Assembly: GCA_009801015.1 (NCBI GenBank)
Contig: VHZZ01004644.1
Location: 28,947-55,313 of the forward strand
Reading direction: 5' to 3'
Length of the DNA stretch: 26,367 nt
From: Silene noctiflora
Lineage: Eukaryota; Streptophyta; Magnoliopsida; Caryophyllales; Caryophyllaceae
A program made the position numbers and the translations under genes. A model generated the notes under the pieces. It saw only the letters and a list, made by a program, of their open reading frames with translations. It was not told the origin of the DNA and searched no databases. Positions 20,723 to 26,367 of the stretch are shown piece after piece; the stretch's first letter is position 1, and each line of letters starts with the position of its first letter.

Positions 20723-20953
20723 TTGGATAGGAAAGTGAGAAAGACGGAACATGAAGAGATGGTATTAGTGAATATCTTGTGGTCCAACCACCAAGTCGAG
20801 GAGGCCACTTGGGAGGCCGAGAAAGCTATGAAGGAACGTTATCCCCACCTCTTCGAGCAGGTAACGAGCCGGTTATGGGGACGTAACTTTATTTCTAGAG
20901 GGATAGGGCGCGTCGCGCAAAGTGCTAGTCTTTCTTTCTTAAAGGTTCGATAG
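20723..20953 (+). pseudogene. C-terminal chromodomain of the inner pol
   Basis: The stretch reads DRKVRKTEHEEMVLVNILW, then SNHQVEEATWEAEKAMKERY, then PHLFEQVTSR. This is the VKVLW.NH..EEATWE..M..RYP.LF pattern of the chromodomain at the end of chromovirus integrases. In active relatives it is thought to steer integration towards certain chromatin marks. It is one base out of frame with the preceding linker because of an extra G at about 20714-20719. It ends at TAG 20951-20953, with a short extension after the domain. Confidence 0.88.
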
Positions 20954-21071
20954 TAAATGGTGTCGCCTTAACCCTCAAAGTGTCCAAGTATCTTGAGCTA
21001 GGATTCGGGATTTTAGAACACCCCGTTTGAGTCATGTGGTGTCAGATCGAACTTCGAGAACGAAGTTCACC
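20954..21071 (+). other. 3' non-coding region of the inner element
   Basis: It holds the GAGAACGAAGTTCACC phrase (about 21055-21070) that precedes the PPT. CGAACTTCGAGAACGAAGTTC at 21051-21071 is an inverted repeat that may fold. No reading frame. Confidence 0.6.
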
Positions 21072-21086
21072 TTAAGGGGGGAATAT
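21072..21086 (+). other. Polypurine tract of the inner element
   Basis: TTAAGGGGGGAATAT lies directly before LTR2. It matches the TTTAAGGGGGGGAGAAT-type tract of Tekay-like elements. Confidence 0.85.
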
Positions 21087-22902
21087 TATAATAATCGGGA
21101 TTTTATGAGGTCCTACTCGGTCGAGTTGTTCACCCACTCGACCAAGTGGAGCCTAATCGGTTGACTCTACTCGACCAAGTACAGTTAAAGCTACGATTTT
21201 AGCTGCTGCCTTATCCACTCGATCGAGTAGAAGGTCCTACTTGACCGAGTAATTTTCACTCGACCGAGTAGCTGAGCAACTCAACCGAGTGATTTCCACT
21301 CGAAAGAGTGTGTCCGAGAACTCGGCCGAGTGCCTGTCGTTGTCACTCGTATCCGCAGTTTTGAGCCTTGTGGACCAACCCTTGGTTTCTTCTTCCTTCC
21401 TTATCACTAATACTACTACTCACCTAGCCTTATCCTTTCATTTTAAAATCCCTTAAATTACTCTCCAAAAACATTATCCCTCCAGCGGTATTTGTGGTGA
21501 AGAAAATCTACCAAATCCTCCTTTATTCATCTTTTGATTTTTAAGTTGGTCTCTCCTTTTTAGTTCCCCTCTTCTAATTAGTGTAGTAAAACCATATTGT
21601 TGGGAGGTTATTGTTAGAGATTTAATTAGGGTTTGACATAATTAATTAAGGATTAATTAATGGATTTATTAGTATTATTGTCCTATTGGTATGGTATTTT
21701 AATAGATAGCTATATATTGTGTAGGAGGAGGCTTCATAGAGGAGCATTTGTAAGCTTGAGTACTTCTGTTTAAGAATAGCCAAAGGTAGGGTTCTCCCTA
21801 CTTAGTCTTAGTAGTATAATTGTTTTACAATGCATATAATTCACATATTTCATAGTTATCATGTTAGTGACACAAATGTAATCATGTTAGTAGTTAGGGT
21901 TCATGAACTTGTGGTGGGTTTACTTGGTGGTTCTTGTTTTTTGGAAATTGGGTTGGTACATATCATTATGGTTGCATTATAATATGAGCATTGGGCAAGG
22001 TTAGGTGAATTCAAGTTTTATCATTTGTCTTAAATGATTTGGATGGCTACATGTGGACATTTATTGCCTTATATGCCTTGTTGGACATTTATGATGTATT
22101 GAGATGTTGGTTGGGGGAGGTTGGTGGAGGCTTGGTGTTTACTTGGGAGTTGTGGGGCGGTTGGGAGACCGCCTCACACTAGGATCGCCTCTTAGAGCTT
22201 CTCACTCCAAAGGGGGTGTGCACATTAATGGCTTGAGTTGGAGGAACGTCTGAGGTGAGTCACATGGTCCGATTGGGGATCCAAGTCGCTCTCGGTCCAG
22301 GGTACCACCGACGTGTTTAGAGTACCTTTAAAGGTTGCGATCCGGGTTATTTTGGTGGCGGTGTTGCGGTGCCGTCACCGGGTGTTGGTATGTCTGGGAG
22401 TGTCCCGGGACCGGTGTGGAGTTGGTGGTATGGAGGTTTACAGATGTATTGATTGTATTGCATTATTCATCCTATCATGCATTCATAGTACTCTTCTCAT
22501 ATTTATATTTCCTTCTTGAACCTTTATATTACCGTGACTAACCAAATGGGCTTTTAAATATCTGTGTCGATCCACATGGTGATTTCCGCCCATGCGGGGA
22601 GCAGTGATTTGACAGGTGTGCTTGTATTTCATTTAGGGCTTTGAACGGTCTCACCGTAGAGTTATCACTTTGCTTATTATACTTTTGACTAAACAATTAG
22701 ACTCTTTTCTATTTCAATTTGGTTGTATAAATTTGGGGATTCATGGCGAATCCTAAGACTTGTATGAAACCACTTAGCTAAACTTATCTAGTTTCCTTTA
22801 TGATTTCATAATGTGTTTTAACTCACCCATACTTAGAACTCGCACTACAAAGCTTGGGAAGGATGGCCTAGTTGAAGGCTTTTGACTGTTGGGGGTGTTA
22901 CA
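21087..22902 (+). repeat. LTR2 (3' LTR) of the inner Tekay-like element
   Basis: It is a direct repeat of LTR1. Its first bases are TATAATAATCGGGA where LTR1 has TGTAATACTCGGGA, so the terminal TG has mutated to TA. It ends GGGGGTGTTACA. Ten palindromes lie at 21115-21331. It lacks a short stretch near 22858 that LTR1 has at about 17275-17305. Frames at 22313-22541 overlap and lack known domains. Confidence 0.9.
21115..21331. repeat. Ten phased ACTCG..CGAGT palindromes in LTR2 (array C2)
   Basis: Sites start at 21115, 21136, 21155, 21169, 21217, 21239, 21258, 21279, 21298 and 21320. Distances are 21, 19, 14, 48, 22, 19, 21, 19 and 22 bp. The first five intervals equal those of LTR1. After that the unit order differs: LTR2 has a site preceded by AATTTTC that LTR1 lacks, and LTR1 has one more GCAACCGAGC-spaced unit. 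Confidence 0.92.
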
Positions 22903-22907
22903 GAAAC
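22903..22907. other. Target-site duplication, right copy (GAAAC)
   Basis: It directly follows LTR2 and pairs with GAAAT at 15493-15497, with one transition between them. Confidence 0.75.
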
Positions 22908-23296
22908 CCTACCTTAATTGCAATCCGACAAACAAGAATTCAACTAGAAATGCTCTTCTACGAACTCGTCACCTATATAACGATGCAATAAAAATTACTA
23001 CAATGAGTCTACAAACTAATGCCATTTACTCCTAAATAAATCCCAAATTAAAGTTAAGCTTAGATACGAAACGGATAAAAGTTGAAGATCGAATCTTACT
23101 ACACAATTGACACAAAGGAACAGAGAATCTGAATGCCATAATACCAACTCCATGCTTAGGTGATGATTAGGGTAATTAGAGAGAGTTTAAGAGATGTGTT
23201 TAGTTTAAAAATGACGATTAAGAACTGAAAATAATTGATTTATAACATCCCTAATCACCTTAATCAAACCACGTAAAAACGTTCCCTAGACCGATC

Positions 23297-23471
23297 ACTC
23301 GGTCGAGTATCAAACCCACTCGACCGAGTAACAGCTGCTCGACCGAGTGCGTCACCTACTCAATCGAGTGACTCAAAACAGGAACTTCCCAAACTCCAAC
23401 CACCTACTCAGCCAACCGCACTCGGCCGAGTAAGTCCCACTCGGTTAAGCTCCTCCCTTACTCGACCGAAT
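23297..23471. repeat. ACTCG..CGAGT palindrome array in the outer LTR (array E)
   Basis: Sites start at 23297, 23318, 23337, 23358, 23420, 23439 and 23460, with distances 21, 19, 21, 62, 19 and 21 bp. ACTCAGCC at 23406 may be a decayed extra site. On the minus strand the array lies about 50 bp upstream of a TATA-like box, in U3. Confidence 0.9.
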
Positions 23472-23500
23472 TCCATAGCTCAGAAATGTGTAGTATTACA

Positions 23501-24035
23501 GATGTTCATGTTTTTGATCTGAAATTATACCATGCTTTTTATGTCTAATTAGTATGTTTTATGATTAAAGGTTGTATCTTTGTTTTGTCTCTTGTTAATT
23601 TATGATTAATTAGATTAAATAGTGAATTTAATTAATTCTAATTCGTGTGTTAGCATGAATCATGAGATGAATGTATGAACATGGTGTTTATTTCTTCAAA
23701 TTAGATTATGCATGTTTGTATGATTTAGTTTGGTTGTTCATTCATATGTTAGTTTAATTAATTAGGAGTTAATTAATTAGAATTGCATAAAATCGCGTGA
23801 AATAGGATGTTTATGTCAATTTGTGAATGATTATGTATGTCGTGTGCTTTGTATGTGTGTCACGGTTTTCTAGGCTAAGAATTAGTCTAATTTATGTATG
23901 GTTATCATGATTTAGATGATTAAATAAGCATGTTCAGATTAAATTGTTTTAATTATGATTTAATTGAAATCTTTAGCATGTTTATGAAGGTACTAGACCC
24001 CTAATTAGACACCTCTAATAAGTTACCAAATTACT
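23501..24035 (-). other. AT-rich non-coding stretch, possible copia 5' leader
   Basis: No reading frame or known domain. On the minus strand, just after the copia LTR end, is TTTGGTAACTTATTAGAGG. This could be a decayed TTTGGTATCAGAG primer site, followed by CTAATTAGGGG and AT-rich leader-like sequence. If so, this is the leader of a copia copy sharing the LTR at 24036-25252. The alternative is ordinary AT-rich flanking DNA. Confidence 0.3.
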
Positions 24036-25252
24036 TGTTAATTTAGTTTTTAATGATCTAGTAACATGCAAAATTATCAGATGGCATAAAATTGATAAAA
24101 AAGGAAGTAACCCTTACATTTATTAAGGAAAAATTGGGCACAACACAAGGACGTAAAATACCCAAGGATGTTCCTCCAACCTTCAACTTTCCATAGTAGG
24201 AAACCTCCTCTTGATGGCACCCAAGATTAGCCCAAATATTCCTAATATTACTAACTAGGTAGTATTAGAAATGTACGTATATTATGTAATATTATTACTT
24301 TAATAATATTAGATGATGTATAATATATTTGTGAATTTATTTGATAATGATCTTGTTCAACTATTGATAAAAAAGGAGGAAGAAGATGAAGATATGAAGG
24401 AAAAACAAATTGTGTTTTCTCCTCTCTAGTGGCCGACCTATATAGGCTTTTATGGGGTTTTTTTGATCAAAAATTCTAACCCATAAAATGTGTAAATATG
24501 GGGTATATATAGGCAAATGAAAATGTAAACAAATGAACTCTAGTAACATAGTGGGTTAGGGCAATTCAACACAGGGATAAAAGCTTATGGAGAATACGAC
24601 CCACTATGTCAAATTGAGTCCATTTCGATTTCCGACATTTGTCGCACAAATGTTTATAAAACTTATATTTAATTATCTTATATAATTGAATATTAATTTA
24701 ATTAATTATTTAACACGTAAATAATACTAATTAAATATTAATGTACACTTAACTATTAAGTAACATTTTTATCATTTTATCAATATAAAATGTGTCTTAT
24801 AATAATTAGTTAGTTAATTTTGCAACCTCTTGTAAATATTATTAACTAATTACATCTGTATCACATAATTTATTTAATTAACTATTAATTACTAAATTCC
24901 ATCTATTTATTAATCAATTATCATATAGTTGAATAATAAATTCTTTTGGCCTGAGTTTGTAACTCTTCATCAAACAATAAATTCACTTGCCTTAATAAAA
25001 GTCAATTTATACAAGTTGCTAATTATATTATATCTTATACAAATAATTAGCCATTCCATTTGGGCATCATCCTATGGGTTTGACCGAAAAGGGATCAGTT
25101 GATCACCTTCGTCTTACGACAGTAACGTCAAACTTTAGTCAGCCGAGCGTTACCGATTTACGTTGATCAACTGACAAAAAATAATATCCATGATATTCCT
25201 TTTATGAGATTTATTATGGTGACGCACTATTGAGGAGGACACTACTCCAACA
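24036..25252 (-). mobile_element. Ty1/copia LTR, full length, minus orientation
   Basis: On the minus strand it starts TGTTGGAGTAGTGTCC at 25252, directly after the tract AAGTGGGAGAT, and ends at about TTAACA (24036). The length is about 1.2 kb. Its left three quarters are an inverted copy of 92-1022. A TATA-like TATATATA lies at 24504-24511. A small hairpin at 24636-24652 (CATTTGT-3 bases-ACAAATG) keeps its stem in both copies. The start plus the PPT are characteristic of plant Ty1/copia elements. The frame at 24361-24549 (-) has no known domain. Confidence 0.85.
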
Positions 25253-25262
25253 ATCTCCCACT
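25253..25262 (-). other. Polypurine tract of the copia element
   Basis: On the minus strand AAGTGGGAGAT leads straight into TGTTGGAG. AGTGGGAGATTGTTGG is the common PPT/LTR junction of plant copia elements. A second AGTGGGAGATT lies at 25304-25314. Confidence 0.85.
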
Positions 25263-25303
25263 TGTCTGACACAAGTGTGCGCTACCAATTCTCTTGTCTG
25301 TTA

Positions 25304-25314
25304 AATCTCCCACT
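25304..25314 (-). other. Second polypurine-tract-like copy
   Basis: AGTGGGAGATT repeats the functional PPT 52 bp upstream of it on the minus strand, directly after the stop codon of the small frame 25314-25496. Confidence 0.6.
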
Positions 25315-25496
25315 CAATGCAAGGTGTCTTCCAGGTCGTACTTGCACACGATCATATCATGAGTGGTTTCCTCGATTTGGAGAATAACTGTCTGACCGGA
25401 TAATCTACTATATATCTCATCCGAGCGTGGCCATGCATTTCCAGTCACAACTCCTCGAGTGGCCTTGCGATAATAAACCTTGACAAGGGTGGACAA
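25314..25496 (-). CDS. Small reading frame in the copia 3' region, uncertain
   Basis: 60 codons starting MSTLVKVYYRKATRGVVTG and ending YDLEDTLH with TGA at the second PPT-like tract. It contains GNAWPRSDEIYSRLSGQTV and EETTHDMIVCKYD. No domain is recognised. It lies between the pol stop (26049) and the 3' LTR, where copia elements normally have only a short gap. It is the only part of that 0.8 kb with a sensible amino-acid composition, and it may be the end of a longer decayed frame. It could equally be chance or a conserved RNA region read as protein. Confidence 0.25.
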   Translation of the reverse strand: MSTLVKVYYRKATRGVVTGNAWPRSDEIYSRLSGQTVILQIEETTHDMIVCKYDLEDTLH

Positions 25497-26048
25497 TCCT
25501 GTTGACCTATTTTCTTCGTTCGATACAGATCACAACGACCCAGTAAATTTCCTTCAGCCTCTTTTTACGGCGCGACCTAGGACAAAAACCAAGGCCACCG
25601 GAAAACTACACCAACTCAAACAAATAGTCGCAAGTCTAAAGAATTGACTCAAAGGAATAAATAAAAATCCTTGCCACGACCAGGCAACATGAGGACCCTA
25701 TAAATGGTCATTGTCCGACAGAGTGTCACCACATCCTGCCTATGTAATCGACCAGTCATCTCTATGACCGTATAGTGCTTGAACACACCATCAATCGACT
25801 TACAATCTAGTCATTTTGAGACGTCACCACATAAGTAACTAGGGACCAAAATACAATGTTAATCCAGTGCACTTTAATAGAATTCAATGTTGCCAATACA
25901 ACATATTCGGATAAAACAAAGTATTTAAATTCAGATAAAACTGAAACACTAGAGTTAATACACTATAAAAACTCAAACGATAAATGTGATTATCATATAT
26001 GAAATAATTAATACAATATATAATTATTACAAATCTCATAATCTACAG
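25497..26048 (-). other. Long 3' non-coding region of the copia element
   Basis: The stretch lies between the pol stop and the small frame. I see no domain on either strand. The part at 25500-25860 has more balanced base composition than the AT-rich part at 25860-26048. Confidence 0.5.
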
Positions 26049-26367
26049 CTACTCAGGTATTCGCTTGATTCCCATTGAAACGACATGACTATCATGCTTC
26101 GCCTGAGACTTATTACTAGACTTGGGCTATTTCCTTACAAACTGTCTAGACTTATTAGTAGAAATTTTCATCTGTCCCAACCTTACAAACTGCTATTTCC
26201 TTCCTATCAACGTAATCTCTAATTACATGAAATTTTCTATGTACATGTCTAGACTTATTACTAGACATGGGTTCTTTCGCTTGGAAAATTGCCCCACTTT
26301 TATCACAATAAATAGTGATAAGATCTTCGGCTGTCGGAACTACCCTTAGTCCTTCCAAAAATTGCCG
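26049..26367 (-). pseudogene. pol: Ty1/copia pol, C-terminal RNase H end, broken
   Basis: On the minus strand 26358-26155 reads GLRVVPTAEDLITIYCDKSG, AIFQAKEPMSSNKSRHVHRK and FHVIRDYVDRKEIAVCKV. This is the copia RNase H end, including the catalytic Asp of the IYCD box and the HIERKFH-like block. The last residues, QAKHDSHVVSMGIKRIPE followed by TAG at 26051-26049, are the well-known C-terminus of this polyprotein. Between them (26107-26158) the expected ADPLTK segment is replaced by reiterated scraps of neighbouring sequence containing stops, and the frame changes. The rest of pol lies beyond the right edge. Confidence 0.9.

Larger units (their letters stand above)
17861..20953 (+). pseudogene. 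pol: Tekay-like pol polyprotein, frameshifted and truncated at the N-terminus
   Basis: Pol opens in the tail of the protease region ([18 protein letters not shown]) and goes on into EDIFP-like and RT sequence, so the catalytic protease and all of gag are gone. Order: RT (about 18000-18740), RNase H (about 18870-19320), integrase (about 19513-20420), GPF/Y-like linker (about 20440-20700) and chromodomain (about 20723-20870). Three single-base insertions shift the frame: an extra T in 18404-18407, one base at about 19484-19492, and an extra G at about 20714-20719. In-frame stops lie at 18738, 18819, 18858, 19194, 19365, 19482, 20335 and 20419. Most sit where relatives have Trp, Gln or Arg codons, as expected from C-to-T decay on either strand. 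The protein cannot be made. Confidence 0.93.
15498..22902 (+). mobile_element. Inner Tekay-like Ty3/gypsy chromovirus, two LTRs, lacking gag
   Basis: The element has direct-repeat LTRs of about 1.85 and 1.82 kb (15498-17346 and 21087-22902), a pol remnant with RT, RNase H, integrase and chromodomain, a PPT and a target-site duplication. A complete member would carry a PBS, gag and protease after LTR1. Instead 17347-17860 is part of a related but divergent LTR. It inserted into the LTR of an opposite-strand Tekay-like element, so it is the younger of the two. The two LTRs differ by scattered substitutions and small indels, and pol is broken in many places, so the copy is old and inactive. The integrase-proximal residues and C-terminal chromodomain place it with the Tekay/Del chromoviruses rather than CRM or Reina; that is a judgement from sequence wording, not from a tree. 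Confidence 0.85.
22903..23500 (-). mobile_element. Outer Tekay-like LTR, 5' half (split by insertion)
   Basis: On the minus strand it starts TGTAATACTACAC at 23500, close to the TGTAATACTCGGG start of the inner LTRs. It carries a palindrome array (23297-23471) and then a TATA-like TTATAAAT at about 23238-23245. It continues at 15497 after removal of the inner element. Apart from terminus, palindromes and general plan it is not obviously alike to the inner LTR, so it belongs to a different subfamily. No coding potential. Confidence 0.7.

Noticed and set aside
14657..23471. Palindrome clusters as a CRISPR array or integron-type sites
   Set aside because: Units are 12-bp palindromes with 7-10 bp spacers in a plant retroelement; there is no leader/spacer plan and no cas or integrase partner of that kind.
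1..26367. Host genes, tRNA or rRNA
   Set aside because: Apart from element proteins I saw no exon-like blocks of known plant proteins and no tRNA- or rRNA-like sequence. Every frame above about 85 codons is either an element protein, its shadow, or within array A.

Overview
This window is nuclear DNA from a flowering plant and consists almost entirely of decayed, nested LTR retrotransposons plus one LINE fragment. I see no intact host gene, tRNA, rRNA or CRISPR array. The plant origin rests on the element families: Ty3/gypsy chromovirus (Tekay/Del-like), Athila/Tat-like, a non-autonomous large LTR element, Ty1/copia and an L1-type LINE. A tRNA-iMet type primer-binding site is also visible. 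The clusters of ACTCG..CGAGT palindromes resemble repeats I associate with Caryophyllales, but that is a weak impression and no species can be named.

Layout from left to right. 1-91 is the tail of an Athila/Tat-like LTR. 92-1022 is a 5'-truncated Ty1/copia LTR (+). About 1030-1997 is a broken Athila-like gag (+). 1979-8565 is a non-autonomous element on the minus strand: truncated 3' LTR, polypurine tract (PPT) at 3908-3922, a 3.1 kb non-coding interior, primer-binding site (PBS) at 7017-7029 and truncated 5' LTR. Its two LTRs are truncated at opposite ends. 8566 to about 10200 is an Athila/Tat-like LTR (-). About 10200-11919 is the 3' end and LTR of another Athila/Tat-like element (+). 11926-12808 is an L1-type reverse transcriptase fragment (-). 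12812-13588 is a Tekay-like LTR fragment (+).

The right half is a nest. An outer Tekay-like element on the minus strand has its gag at 13584-14580 and its LTR in two pieces (14894-15497 and 22903-23500). An inner Tekay-like element at 15498-22902 (+) splits that LTR. The inner copy has two LTRs of about 1.8 kb, a degenerate 5-bp target-site duplication (GAAAT/GAAAC) and a frameshifted pol: RT, RNase H, integrase with the DD35E triad kept, and chromodomain. Its PBS, gag and catalytic protease are missing, and a piece of a related LTR sits in their place. 23501-26367 holds a Ty1/copia element on the minus strand: the 3' end of pol, a long 3' region, a duplicated PPT and a 1.2 kb LTR. That LTR is an inverted relative of the one at 92-1022.

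The most interesting signal is regulatory. Three LTR families (ACTCG..CGAGT, GTCGATCGAC and CCAGCCGGCTGG types) each carry a cluster of CpG-containing palindromes in the U3 part of the LTR, just upstream of a TATA-like box. In the first two families the palindromes are spaced mostly 19-22 bp or multiples of about 20 bp, close to two turns of B-DNA. This looks like convergently acquired, helically phased binding sites or RNA/DNA structures.
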